In this document: positions 5,532 to 14,140 of the stretch, one piece after another
Layout of the letters: each line of letters starts with the position of its first letter
How positions within the stretch are numbered: position 1 is the first letter of the stretch
From: RGIG5299 sp045588575
GTDB taxonomy: Bacteria; Bacillota; Clostridia; Oscillospirales; RGIG5299
Assembly: GCA_045588575.1 (NCBI GenBank)
Contig: JAZNEJ010000015.1
Coordinates: 1-18,094, forward strand
Direction of reading: 5' to 3'
DNA length: 18,094 nucleotides
Notes under the pieces: model-generated
Databases searched by the model: none
Seen by the model: the letters and a program-made list of their open reading frames with translations, nothing else
Told to the model about the DNA's origin: nothing
Position numbers and translations under genes: made by a program

Positions 5532-5858
5532 ATGGAAAGACAATACAACATAAACATTTGCGGATATCAGTGCAGCATATTCAGCGAAGAAAGCAAAGAG
5601 GAAATCGACAGAACCGTTGCTGCGGTAACGGAAAAGGTTAAAGCAATAACCGATGCAAACAACAGAATTCCCACATCTATGGCAGCTTTGTTGGTTTGTA
5701 TGGACCTTTATGAAGAATTGGAGCTTGCAAAGCTTTCAACGGGAAATCTCCGTATGCAGCTCAAAGCGTATTTTGACGATGCCGCAAGAGCGGACGATGA
5801 GAAAAACGCTCTTTTAAAGGAAATTGCTTCTCTCAAAGCAAGACTCGGTGAAAGATAA
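5532..5858 (+). CDS. zapA: Cell division protein ZapA
   Basis: ZapA binds FtsZ in the cytoplasm, bundles protofilaments and stabilises the division ring. The 108-residue protein has the typical N-terminal globular part (YNINICGYQCSIFSEESKEE followed by a helix with VAAVTEKVKAI), the helix TSMAALLVCMDLYEELELAK, and a C-terminal coiled coil at about residues 70-106. Length is slightly above the usual 85-100. ATG 5532 follows GGGAGGAAG. Its stop overlaps the next start by one base, which suggests translational coupling to the dUTPase. It heads the large growth cluster. Confidence 0.85.
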   Translation: MERQYNINICGYQCSIFSEESKEEIDRTVAAVTEKVKAITDANNRIPTSMAALLVCMDLYEELELAKLSTGNLRMQLKAYFDDAARADDEKNALLKEIASLKARLGER

Positions 5859-6307
5859 TGCTTTTAAAAGTCAAGCTTATTGAAAAAGAGGGAATAAGCC
5901 CTGTTTCGCTTCCTAAAAAGCAAACGGCAAGTGCGGCGGGCTTTGACCTTTCGGCATCAATTAAAGAGCCGATTACTCTTTCGCCCGGCGGTCTTGTAAC
6001 CGTTCCGTGCGGAATTGCCTTGGAAATAGAAGAGGGCTATGCAGCTCTTATTTTCGGAAGAAGCGGTTTGGGAATTAAACACGGCATACATCCCTCCAAT
6101 GCCGTAGGACTTATAGACAGCGATTACCGAGGCGAAATATGCGTCGGCCTATGTAACGTAAGCGATAAAGATTACGTTATAAATCCTTTCGACAGAATCG
6201 CACAGCTTGTTGTGATTAAAACGGAAGAGGTAATTATTAATCAAGTAGAAACCCTTTCAGAAACCGAAAGAGGCGTGGGCGGTTTTGGCTCAACCGGAAA
6301 GAACTAA
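5858..6307 (+). CDS. dut: dUTP diphosphatase (trimeric dUTPase)
   Basis: The enzyme hydrolyses dUTP to dUMP and diphosphate, keeping uracil out of DNA and supplying dUMP for thymidylate synthesis. All five trimeric dUTPase motifs are present: AGFDLSA (27-33), GRSGLG (67-72), GLIDSDYRGEI (84-94, catalytic D89), DRIAQLVV (112-119) and RGVGGFGSTG (138-147). At 149 aa it is full length. The start codon shares one base with the zapA stop. Its place in a cluster that also holds pyrB and cmk gives three pyrimidine-related steps in one transcript. The presence of the C-terminal motif 5 argues for dUTPase over dCTP deaminase. Confidence 0.9.
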   Translation: MLLKVKLIEKEGISPVSLPKKQTASAAGFDLSASIKEPITLSPGGLVTVPCGIALEIEEGYAALIFGRSGLGIKHGIHPSNAVGLIDSDYRGEICVGLCNVSDKDYVINPFDRIAQLVVIKTEEVIINQVETLSETERGVGGFGSTGKN

Positions 6308-6327
6308 GAAAGAGAAGGAAAAGACAA

Positions 6328-7335
6328 ATGTTTTCGAACGACGTGGGAATAGATATCGGAACTGCCAATACCCTTATTTACAAAAGGGGTAAGGGAATAA
6401 TAATGCGAGAGCCTTCGGTTATTTCAATTAACGAAAACACCGGTAAAATAGTTGCGGTTGGAACCGAAGCAAAAAAAATGCTCGGAAGGGCGCCCAGAGA
6501 AATTAAAACCGTTCGTCCTTTAAACAACGGAGTAATTGCTGATTTCGACGGCGCCGCAAAAATGATTAAAACTCTTGTTAAACAATCCAATAAGGGTAAT
6601 TATTTTTCAAAAACCAGAATAGTGGTTTGTTATCCCATTGGCATTTCGGCAGTTGAGAAGATGGCAATTGAAGATGCAGCAAGAGATGCGGGCGCCAGAA
6701 ACGTTTATATGGTTCCCGAACCCTTTGCATCGGCAATCGGCGCAAATCTTCCGGTTTTTGAACCCACCGGTTCGATGATTGTTGATATCGGCGGCGGCAC
6801 CACCGAGGTTGCGGTAATTTCGCTTGGCGGCATCGTAACGGCTTGCTCTTTAAGATGCGGCGGCGATGCAATGGATAAGGCAATTGTTGCATACGTCAGA
6901 AAAAAATTCAATTTACTTATCGGTGAAAGAACGGCCGAAGAGATAAAAATCAAAATAGGCTGTGCCGATGAAGCGGCATTGGAAAAAGAAGAAATGGAAA
7001 TAAGAGGTCGCGACATTATAAACGGGCTTCCCGCAAAAATAACCGTTACCTCTGAAGATATTTGCAGCGCACTCACGGGAAGCGTTGAAAAAATCTACGA
7101 TAGCATTCATGCAACCTTAGAGGAAACTCCTCCTGAGCTTGCGGGCGATATAATAGAAAACGGAGTTATGCTTGCAGGCGGCGGAGCTTTAATTAAGGGA
7201 ATAGACGCTTATATATCAAGACGTCTCGGAATTAAGGTTAAAATTGCAACCGAGCCTCTCGAATCAGTTGCAATCGGTGCAGGAAAAATGTTCGATTTCT
7301 TAGACGTTATAGACGATATCGTAGAGCAGGAATAA
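6328..7335 (+). CDS. mreB: Rod shape-determining protein MreB
   Basis: MreB is a bacterial actin that forms membrane-bound filaments guiding lateral wall synthesis. The 335-residue protein has the actin-fold phosphate loops DIGTANT (9-15) and DIGGGTTEVAVIS (153-165), the catalytic glutamate in VPEPFA (E131) and the adenosine loop GVMLAGGGALIKG (279-291). Length equals the family norm. The start MFSNDVGIDIG puts a short hydrophobic lead before the first strand. The mreB-mreC-mreD order, followed by a class B PBP, is the conserved elongasome arrangement. Mbl and MreBH paralogues look alike; linkage to mreCD favours MreB proper. Confidence 0.95.
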   Translation: MFSNDVGIDIGTANTLIYKRGKGIIMREPSVISINENTGKIVAVGTEAKKMLGRAPREIKTVRPLNNGVIADFDGAAKMIKTLVKQSNKGNYFSKTRIVVCYPIGISAVEKMAIEDAARDAGARNVYMVPEPFASAIGANLPVFEPTGSMIVDIGGGTTEVAVISLGGIVTACSLRCGGDAMDKAIVAYVRKKFNLLIGERTAEEIKIKIGCADEAALEKEEMEIRGRDIINGLPAKITVTSEDICSALTGSVEKIYDSIHATLEETPPELAGDIIENGVMLAGGGALIKGIDAYISRRLGIKVKIATEPLESVAIGAGKMFDFLDVIDDIVEQE

Positions 7336-7363
7336 AAAATAACCTCAAAAAAGGGGTATTGTT

Positions 7364-8191
7364 GTGTTTGATTTTTTTAAGAGTAAATTTTTTATAATAC
7401 TTTGCGCGGTTATTCTTTTTATAAGCGGCTTTTCACTTTATTCCGCAACGTTAACCGACGGAAGCCAATTGGCAAACATAGGAAAAACCGTAACCGTTTT
7501 CTTTAAAAACTGCACCGATAGCGTAGGCGCGTTTTTTTCAAACGCCTTCGACGGTCTTTTTAACTACGGCAATCTTCAAAAAGAAAACGATTTACTTAAA
7601 CAACAGTTAAACGAATATGAACGCAAGCTTATAGAATTTAACCTTCTTGAAGAAGAGAATGAAAAGTTAAAAGACTTACTCAATATAATAAACAAAGAGG
7701 AAGAATATCAGTTAACCGAGGCAAGAGCTGTTTCAAAAGCAGACAATGATTATTTCTCGGTTTTCACAATAAATAAAGGAACCAATGCGGGAATAGAAAA
7801 GGGAAGCGCGGTTTTAACAGAGGCGGGCTTTGCCGGCATTGTTTCAGACGTAGGGCCCAATTGGGCAATAGTAACGTCAGTTATAGACGTTGATTCAAGC
7901 GTTGGCGGAATAGTTTTAAGAACGGGCGACGCCGCCATTTTAAAGGGCGACTATTCTCTTATGAAAAAGGGAATGTGTAAGCTTTCTTATATCTTAAACA
8001 GCGCTATTTTAAACAGAGGAGATACTGTATATACCTCGGGACTGGGTGGAATCGTGCCGGGCGGAATAAAGGTAGGAAAAATTACCGACTTTTATACGGA
8101 CGAACAGGGAATATCTCTTTATGCGGTAATTCAGCCCTCGGTTGATTTTTCAAGAATAACTAACGTTTACGTTGTTATTAAAGCGGATTGA
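7364..8191 (+). CDS. mreC: Rod shape-determining protein MreC
   Basis: MreC is a bitopic membrane protein that links MreB inside to the wall-synthesis PBPs outside. GTG 7364 follows AAAAAGGGG. It has a membrane segment at about residues 8-27, a coiled coil at about 70-112 (heptads such as LQKENDLLKQQLNEYERKL), and a beta-rich periplasmic-side domain ending in TSGLGGIVPGGIKVGKI, the signature of the family. At 275 aa it is a normal length. The downstream mreD and PBP complete the module. Confidence 0.92.
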   Translation: MFDFFKSKFFIILCAVILFISGFSLYSATLTDGSQLANIGKTVTVFFKNCTDSVGAFFSNAFDGLFNYGNLQKENDLLKQQLNEYERKLIEFNLLEEENEKLKDLLNIINKEEEYQLTEARAVSKADNDYFSVFTINKGTNAGIEKGSAVLTEAGFAGIVSDVGPNWAIVTSVIDVDSSVGGIVLRTGDAAILKGDYSLMKKGMCKLSYILNSAILNRGDTVYTSGLGGIVPGGIKVGKITDFYTDEQGISLYAVIQPSVDFSRITNVYVVIKAD

Positions 8192-8228
8192 TAATTAAAA
8201 GGAATGCCTTGCGGCAAAGGTGTAAACT

Positions 8229-8738
8229 GTGAAGATATTAAATAAAATAGGCGTTTACCGCTTAGCTTTTTATATTCTTCTCTTAGCGGCTTTATATATC
8301 GAAGCCTCCTATTTCGGAATTTTCGGTATTGAGCCGTGCTTCGTTTTGCCTTGCATTATCTGCGGTGCTTTTTATCTTAATGAAAAAGAGATAATTGCAG
8401 TGTCTCTTATAGCAGGCATAATTTTAGATTTGCAAACGCTATACACGGGTCTTAACGCAATTGTTTTCACGTTAGTTATAACTGCGCTTGTATTTTTGAT
8501 TAACTCATATTTAAACAGAAACGTTGTTACCTTTGCCATTGTTTCTTTTGGAATTATTTTCACTGTAATAATGATTTCGGCAATTTTTTATCTTTTTATA
8601 GCTCAAAAGGCGAATTTTTTCGAGGCGTTTTTCGGTTCGCTTTTACCTAAAACCGTCTTTTCGTTAATTGTCGCAATGATTTTTTACGGAATTTTCAACC
8701 AACTCGGCAGATTTACGGCTAAAAACAAAAGGAAGTGA
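8229..8738 (+). CDS. mreD: Rod shape-determining protein MreD
   Basis: MreD is an integral membrane partner of MreC and the elongation PBP. GTG 8229 follows AAAGGTG. The 169-residue protein has about five hydrophobic segments (near residues 10-30, 35-50, 55-70, 75-92, 100-125, 130-158) and a positively charged C-terminus (FTAKNKRK). The segment IAGIILDLQTLYTGLNAIVF, with its D and G residues between helices, is typical of the family. It is short on sequence identity as MreD usually is; position between mreC and a PBP decides the call. A small hairpin (TGCC/GGCA, 8205-8216) lies just ahead of the ribosome-binding site. Confidence 0.88.
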   Translation: MKILNKIGVYRLAFYILLLAALYIEASYFGIFGIEPCFVLPCIICGAFYLNEKEIIAVSLIAGIILDLQTLYTGLNAIVFTLVITALVFLINSYLNRNVVTFAIVSFGIIFTVIMISAIFYLFIAQKANFFEAFFGSLLPKTVFSLIVAMIFYGIFNQLGRFTAKNKRK

Positions 8739-8745
8739 GTCTTAA

Positions 8746-10773
8746 TTGAAGAAAAACAGAATAACCGTGTTTTTCATAGTGGTTGCGCTCATTACCGCTA
8801 TTTTCGGCGTAAGACTCATTGACTTACAAATAGTAAACGGCGAAAGCAACTATCAAAAAACTTTAACCGGCATAACTCAAAAAAACTCAATACAAGCTTA
8901 CAGAGGCGAGGTTTTAGACCGTTACGGCAGACCGCTTATAACGAACGAGATGAAATATGTCGTTTATATAGAACAGGCTTTTATTCCCGATGGAAAGTTT
9001 AACGAAAGTCTTTTGGCGGTTGCAAAGCTTTTCAAGGAAAGAAATATTAAATATACAAACACGTTTAATATAGGTGAATTTCCTTATAGCTTTTTAACAA
9101 AGCAGGAAAATTCTCAAATAGACTCAAACTCGTTTAACTCCTTTTTGAAATATTACGGCGTAAAAAATCAAGGTTCCGCATCGGAAATAATGGAAGCACT
9201 TGCGAAAAAATTTAAATTAGCCGATTATAATGAAGAAGAAAAGAGAATTTTAATCGGCTTGCGTTATGATATGTTCAGAAACGGAACAACAAGCGGCGTA
9301 CCGCTTTTGTTTGCCGATGACGTTGATATCGGAACGATAACGGTGCTTGAAGAAAACTCATCGAAATATCTCGGCGTTGTTATAGAGGTCGAAACTGAAA
9401 GCAAATACGTTTATCCGGGTTACGCTTCTCATATTTTAGGCAGAGTAGGTAAAATTTCCGCAGAAGAATATGCCGAGCTTAAAGATAAAGGCTACGGAAT
9501 AAACGATTATATAGGTAAAGACGGTGTTTTAAAATCGTTTGAGGATTATTTACGAGGAATAAACGGTGTTAAAACAACTTATCTCGATAAAGACTACAAC
9601 ATTATTTCAACTGAAATAACAACTCCTGCAAAAAACGGAAATAACGTTGTTCTAACAATAGATATCGAGCTTCAAATTGCAGCTGAAAACGCCTTGGCAG
9701 CCTTAATAAAGGATATGCAGGTTAACAAAAATAAATATCCCAACGGTAACGGAGATGCGGCTGCAGGAGCAATTGTTGTGCTCGACGTTAAAACGGGAGA
9801 GGTTCTTGCAATGGCAAGCTATCCCACCTATGATTTAACTACATTCGGAAAAGACTATAACGACCTTGTTGCCGATGAAAATTTACCTTTGTTAAACAGA
9901 GCAATAGGCGGCGTTTATGAGCCGGGCTCAACCTTTAAAATGATAAGTGCGTTTATGGGGTTAAACGAAGGACTTATAACATCAAAAACAACCTATAATT
10001 GCATTGGTAAATACACCTATTATCCCGATTATCAGCCCCGCTGCTACGGAGGATACGCTCACGGCGTTTGCAACGTTCACAGCGCTATAAAACAATCGTG
10101 CAACGCTTTTTTCTTTGATATAATCCGTCAGCTCGGAATAGAAAAACATAACTCCTATTCAACGATGTTCGGTTTCGGTCAGCGCACGGGAATCGAGCTT
10201 TTGGGAGAAGCAAAGGGCTATTACGTTTCAAAGCAGATTTTTGACGAAAGAGGCCTTACTCCCGGCGATCAACTTATGGTTTCAATCGGTCAGCTTAATA
10301 CGGTTACTCCTATTCAGCTTGCTTCTTACGTTCAAATGATTGCAAACGGTGAAGAACGCTTAAAACCGCACATTTTAAAAGAAGTGGTTGATTCTCAATA
10401 TAATAGCGTTCTTTTAAAAACCGAGCCTGAAACGCTTGCGAATTTTTCCGACCTTAATATAAGTCAACGAGATATAACTACCGTTGTGGGCGGAATGAAG
10501 GACGTTATAAACGGATATTCAAACAGAAAAGCAATTTTAGGCAAATACGATACGGCTGCCAAAACGGGAACGGCAGAGGTTCCCGGCGGCTCACCCAATG
10601 CGGCGTTTGTTGCATTTGCACCCGCAGAAAATCCTGAAATTGCCATTTCCGCAATAATTGAGCACGGCGGCGAAGGCGGTTATTTGGACGTAATGATTGC
10701 GGAAATTATGAGCGAATATTTTTCGAAAGACAGCTCTGTTAACGTAGATAATGAGGGAACTCTTGTAAAATAA
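8746..10773 (+). CDS. mrdA: Class B penicillin-binding protein (PBP2-type transpeptidase)
   Basis: This is a membrane-anchored D,D-transpeptidase that cross-links peptidoglycan outside the membrane. TTG 8746 follows GGAAGTGAG, seven bases after mreD. A signal anchor lies at about residues 7-29; the dimerisation domain begins with RGEVLDRYG (53-61). The transpeptidase domain carries the catalytic EPGSTFK (S395, K398), the second motif SCN (451-453) and KTGTAEVPGG (606-615). At 675 aa it is full length and has no PASTA repeats. Its position after mreBCD points to an elongation PBP (PBP2/MrdA) rather than division FtsI, but sequence alone does not exclude a SpoVD-like role. No RodA/FtsW partner is in the window. 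Confidence 0.88.
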   Translation: MKKNRITVFFIVVALITAIFGVRLIDLQIVNGESNYQKTLTGITQKNSIQAYRGEVLDRYGRPLITNEMKYVVYIEQAFIPDGKFNESLLAVAKLFKERNIKYTNTFNIGEFPYSFLTKQENSQIDSNSFNSFLKYYGVKNQGSASEIMEALAKKFKLADYNEEEKRILIGLRYDMFRNGTTSGVPLLFADDVDIGTITVLEENSSKYLGVVIEVETESKYVYPGYASHILGRVGKISAEEYAELKDKGYGINDYIGKDGVLKSFEDYLRGINGVKTTYLDKDYNIISTEITTPAKNGNNVVLTIDIELQIAAENALAALIKDMQVNKNKYPNGNGDAAAGAIVVLDVKTGEVLAMASYPTYDLTTFGKDYNDLVADENLPLLNRAIGGVYEPGSTFKMISAFMGLNEGLITSKTTYNCIGKYTYYPDYQPRCYGGYAHGVCNVHSAIKQSCNAFFFDIIRQLGIEKHNSYSTMFGFGQRTGIELLGEAKGYYVSKQIFDERGLTPGDQLMVSIGQLNTVTPIQLASYVQMIANGEERLKPHILKEVVDSQYNSVLLKTEPETLANFSDLNISQRDITTVVGGMKDVINGYSNRKAILGKYDTAAKTGTAEVPGGSPNAAFVAFAPAENPEIAISAIIEHGGEGGYLDVMIAEIMSEYFSKDSSVNVDNEGTLVK

Positions 10774-10794
10774 AAAACGGAAGGGAAAACAGCA

Positions 10795-11874
10795 ATGAGT
10801 ATAAGACATTTTAACGATTTTAATTCAGATATAACCAAACAGGAATGGGGAGAACTTTCAAAACTTATAATGGAGATAATAGAATCTCCCAAAGATTTTG
10901 CCGAATGTTGTAAAGGTAAAACACTCGCAACACTCTTTTACGAGCCTTCAACCAGAACACAGCTTTCATTCCAAACCGCAATGCTCCGAATGGGAGGAAA
11001 CTACATAGGCTTTGATAACCCTGGGAACTCCTCGGTATCAAAGGGAGAAACTCTTAGAGATACCGTTAAAATCGTTGGCGGATATGCCGATATTATTGCA
11101 ATGAGAAACCCCAATGAGGGCGCTGCTTATGCCGCAAGTCTTTACTCACCCGTACCTGTTATAAACGCAGGCGACGGCGGACATTTGCATCCCACTCAAA
11201 CCCTTGCCGACCTTACCACAATATTGAGAGAAAAGGGAAAAATAGAAGGCCTTAAAATCGGTCTTTGCGGCGACTTGAAATACGGAAGAACCGTTCACTC
11301 GCTTTTAAAAGCAATGTCGCTTTTCAAAAACAATAAATTCTACCTCATTTCAACTTATAGCTTAAGAACTCCCCGTTATATAATAGATGATATCGTTAAG
11401 AGCGGAAACCAATATATAGAATGCGATTCTTTAGATAAATATATAGATGAATTTGATGTTCTTTATATGACAAGAATTCAGCAGGAACGTTTTGCAAGTG
11501 AGGAAGAATATCAGAAGCAAAAGGGTATTTTCGTTCTCGATATGAAGAAAATGAAAAAGGCCAGAAAAGACCTTATCGTTTTGCATCCGCTTCCTAAAAT
11601 AGATGAAATTGAAGAAGAAGTGGATTACGACCCCAGAGCTCTTTATTTTAAACAGGCGAAATACGGAATGTATGCCAGAATGGCGCTTATGAAGACAATG
11701 CTTGAAAATCCCTTTGAGGCGCCTAAGCTTCCCGAAAAAACCAAGTTTGAAAACATTAAATGCCCCAATCCGAGATGTATAACCAATTCGGAAAAAACCT
11801 TGCCTCCGCAGTTCTTTGTAAATGCAGACGGCGTTAAAGTATGTAAATATTGCGATTTCAAAGCAAAATGGTGA
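10795..11874 (+). CDS. pyrB: Aspartate carbamoyltransferase with PyrI-like zinc tail
   Basis: The enzyme joins carbamoyl phosphate and aspartate, the committed step of pyrimidine synthesis. ATG 10795 follows GGAAGGG. The catalytic chain has PSTRTQLSF (51-59, carbamoyl-phosphate site), SVSKGETLRDT (80-90, active-site K83), HLHPTQTLADL (130-140), TRIQQERF (226-233) and HPLP (264-267). After residue 310 there is a 49-residue extension not found in ordinary PyrB (about 310 aa). It holds CPNPRCIT and CKYC, i.e. C323-x4-C328 and C350-x2-C353, matching in order and near-spacing the zinc site of the regulatory subunit PyrI (C-x4-C, then C-x2-C). The nucleotide-binding domain of PyrI is absent. The tail may stabilise the catalytic trimer or dock a separate regulatory chain. 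Confidence 0.92.
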   Translation: MSIRHFNDFNSDITKQEWGELSKLIMEIIESPKDFAECCKGKTLATLFYEPSTRTQLSFQTAMLRMGGNYIGFDNPGNSSVSKGETLRDTVKIVGGYADIIAMRNPNEGAAYAASLYSPVPVINAGDGGHLHPTQTLADLTTILREKGKIEGLKIGLCGDLKYGRTVHSLLKAMSLFKNNKFYLISTYSLRTPRYIIDDIVKSGNQYIECDSLDKYIDEFDVLYMTRIQQERFASEEEYQKQKGIFVLDMKKMKKARKDLIVLHPLPKIDEIEEEVDYDPRALYFKQAKYGMYARMALMKTMLENPFEAPKLPEKTKFENIKCPNPRCITNSEKTLPPQFFVNADGVKVCKYCDFKAKW

Positions 11875-11878
11875 TTAA

Positions 11879-12244
11879 ATGTACAGAATGTTAAAATTGC
11901 CCTCGGATATGGCACTTTATTTCATTAAAAAAGAAGGCTACTCAGAAGATTTGTCGGTTTTCGGCGCCTGTGATGAGCGCGGCTTTTTGGGTTTTTGTTT
12001 TTATTCCGAAAAAGAAATAATAGGCTTTAAAATACTTGAAAAAACCGAAGAAGAATATTGGGCTGAAAGCCTTATAAGAGCCGTTATGAACAGCCTTGAA
12101 TTAAATGGCGGCGAGTGGTGTGAATATAGGGGCAACGATTATTTAAAACAGTTTAAAATATGCCGTTTTAAAGAAGAAAACGGTGTTTTAAAGGTTAATT
12201 TAAAAGAATTTTTTGCAAACGGCGGAAAATGTTGTCATGGCTAA
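11879..12244 (+). CDS. Unknown 121-residue protein, possibly GNAT-related
   Basis: ATG 11879 starts four bases after pyrB stops, without a clear ribosome-binding site of its own, so translation is probably coupled. The protein has a DLSVFGACDERGFLGFCFYS strand-turn-strand segment, then EIIGFKILEKT, a helix WAESLIRAVMNSLELNG, and a cysteine-containing end (KEFFANGGKCCHG). The order of two strands, a helix with ESLIRA-MNSLE and a following strand resembles part of an acetyltransferase (GNAT-like) fold, but no acetyl-CoA loop (Q/RxxGxG/A) is visible, so activity is doubtful. It overlaps the flavoprotein gene by 8 bases. Its lasting position between pyrB and the flavoprotein suggests a real gene. 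Confidence 0.6.
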   Translation: MYRMLKLPSDMALYFIKKEGYSEDLSVFGACDERGFLGFCFYSEKEIIGFKILEKTEEEYWAESLIRAVMNSLELNGGEWCEYRGNDYLKQFKICRFKEENGVLKVNLKEFFANGGKCCHG

Positions 12245-13445
12245 AAAAATAGCGGTTATAGGCGGCGGCGGAGCAGGAATGATGGCGGCTTACGTTGCCG
12301 CAAAAGAAGGAAAAAAGGTAACTCTTTTTGAAAAAAACAATATGCTTGGACGTAAATTGCTTATAACGGGCAAAGGCAGATGTAACGTTACCAATAACTG
12401 CGACGTAGAAGAACTTATAAGAAACGTTACTCATAACGCCAAATTTCTTTACAGCGCATTTTCGGAGTTTTCCTCGAAAGATACCATAGACTTTTTTGAA
12501 AAAGCCGGCGTGGCTCTTAAAACCGAAAGAGGTCGCAGAGTTTTTCCTGAAAGCGACCGCTCGGTTGATATAGTAAACGCCCTCAGGAAAGCAGTAAAAG
12601 ATTACAAAGTGAAGGTTATTAACGAGTCGGTTTCGGGCGTAACGAATGAATGCGTTGTTCAGTTCGGAAATAAACAGGAAAAATTCGATTCGGTAATAAT
12701 AGCAACGGGAGGAAAATCATATCCTTTAACAGGCTCAACGGGCGACGGCTATAAATTTGCCTTAAACCTTGGGCACTCGGTAACCGAGCTCCGTCCTGCG
12801 CTTGCGCCAATAGAAACACAAGAAAAATGGGTTAAAAACGCAGCGGGGCTTTCACTTAAAAATACCGACCTTATATGCCTTGTTAACGGAAAAAAGATTT
12901 TTTACGAGCGCGGCGAAATGCTTTTTACTCACAGAGGAATTTCGGGGCCAATGGTGCTTTCGCTTTCATCGGTGCTTAAAGAAAACGATTTTGAAAACGC
13001 CGAAATCATAATAGATTTAAAACCGGCACTCGACGAGCAAACTTTAGATAAACGAATTTTAAGAGAATTTGAATTTGATAAAAACAAAATAGTTAAAAAT
13101 GTAATAAGAAAGCTTTTGCCGCAGTCTGTAATTGAACCTTTTCTTGCTTTGGCTAATGTTAACGGCGAAAAGAAAGTGAATTCCGTAACGTCTGAGGAAC
13201 GCCTTAGAATTGTGAAAACAATGAAGAAGATAAAACTCACTCCCAAGGCATACGGCGGTTTTGACGAAGCTATAATAACAGCGGGCGGAATTTCGGTTAA
13301 AGAAATCAATCCGAAAACAATGGAATCCAAACTTGTAAAGGGAATTTACTTTGCAGGTGAAATAATAGACGTAGATGCATATACCGGCGGCTATAATTTA
13401 CAAATAGCCTTTTCAACGGGATATCTTGCAGGAAAGAATGCGTAA
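12237..13445 (+). CDS. FAD-dependent oxidoreductase, HI0933/BaiN family
   Basis: This is a cytosolic flavoprotein of the family that includes HI0933, YhiN and BaiN; the natural reaction of most members is unknown. The frame extends to a TTG at 12213, but ATG 12237 gives the expected start MAKKIAVIGGGGAGMMAAYV, with the dinucleotide-binding loop at residues 9-14. GRKLLITGKGRCNVTN (38-53) is the family signature, and the C-terminus GIYFAGEIIDVDAYTGGYN (from about 369) closes the FAD site. At 402 aa it is full length. It overlaps the preceding small gene by 8 bases and precedes cmk, a neighbour order that I recall as common in clostridia. Confidence 0.88.
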   Translation: MAKKIAVIGGGGAGMMAAYVAAKEGKKVTLFEKNNMLGRKLLITGKGRCNVTNNCDVEELIRNVTHNAKFLYSAFSEFSSKDTIDFFEKAGVALKTERGRRVFPESDRSVDIVNALRKAVKDYKVKVINESVSGVTNECVVQFGNKQEKFDSVIIATGGKSYPLTGSTGDGYKFALNLGHSVTELRPALAPIETQEKWVKNAAGLSLKNTDLICLVNGKKIFYERGEMLFTHRGISGPMVLSLSSVLKENDFENAEIIIDLKPALDEQTLDKRILREFEFDKNKIVKNVIRKLLPQSVIEPFLALANVNGEKKVNSVTSEERLRIVKTMKKIKLTPKAYGGFDEAIITAGGISVKEINPKTMESKLVKGIYFAGEIIDVDAYTGGYNLQIAFSTGYLAGKNA

Positions 13446-13468
13446 AAGGTAAAAGGAAGGAAAAATAA

Positions 13469-14140
13469 ATGAAAAAGAATATTAACATTGCAATTGACGG
13501 TCCTTCGGGTGCAGGTAAAAGCACACTTTGTAAAATGCTTGCCAAAAAATACGGATTAATTCATCTCGATACGGGCGCTCTTTATCGCGCTGTGGGCGCT
13601 TACGCTCTTTCTAAAGAAAAAAACACTAAAGATATAGCCGAAATTAAGCCTTTGCTTTCGGAAATCAAAATACAGTTAAAGTATGAAGAAGGGCTTCAAA
13701 AGGTTTTTGTAAACGGTGAGGATTACACCGAAAGAATACGCTATCCCGAGGTTTCAATGGCGGCGTCAAACGTTTCGGCACTTCCCGAAGTAAGAAGCTT
13801 TTTACTTGAAATGCAACAGTCGATGGCAAGAGAAAACAGCGTTATTTTAGACGGTAGAGATATAGGCACGGTTGTTTTACCAAACGCCGACGTTAAAATT
13901 TTTATGACCGTTAATGCAAGAGCAAGAGCAGAAAGACGCGCTGCCGAGCTTAAAGCAAAGGGCTTTGACGTTTGCGAAGAAAAAATTTACGAAGAAATTC
14001 TTTTAAGAGATAAAAATGATTCAACGAGAGCGGCAGCCCCCCTCAAAAAAGCCGACGATGCTGTTGAGTTTGAAAACGAAGACGGAATTGAACAAAGTTT
14101 TGAAAAACTCTGCAAAATAATTGAGGTGAAGCTTAAGTGA
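13469..14140 (+). CDS. cmk: (d)CMP kinase
   Basis: Cytidylate kinase phosphorylates CMP and dCMP with ATP, feeding CTP, dCTP and phospholipid synthesis. ATG 13469 follows GGAAGG. Motifs: P-loop GPSGAGKS (11-18), LDTGALYRA (33-41, nucleotide-binding), RYPEVSMAAS (91-100), DGRDIGTVVLP (128-138) and RARAERRAAEL (151-161) in the lid, then DKNDSTRAAAPL (181-192). At 223 aa it is a normal length. The stop overlaps the next GTG by four bases (GTGA), implying coupled translation with plsC. Confidence 0.95.
   Translation: MKKNINIAIDGPSGAGKSTLCKMLAKKYGLIHLDTGALYRAVGAYALSKEKNTKDIAEIKPLLSEIKIQLKYEEGLQKVFVNGEDYTERIRYPEVSMAASNVSALPEVRSFLLEMQQSMARENSVILDGRDIGTVVLPNADVKIFMTVNARARAERRAAELKAKGFDVCEEKIYEEILLRDKNDSTRAAAPLKKADDAVEFENEDGIEQSFEKLCKIIEVKLK

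Noticed and set aside
6378..7110. Several minus-strand frames opposite mreB
   Set aside because: MreB on the plus strand is full length and intact; the antisense frames have no family resemblance or ribosome-binding sites.
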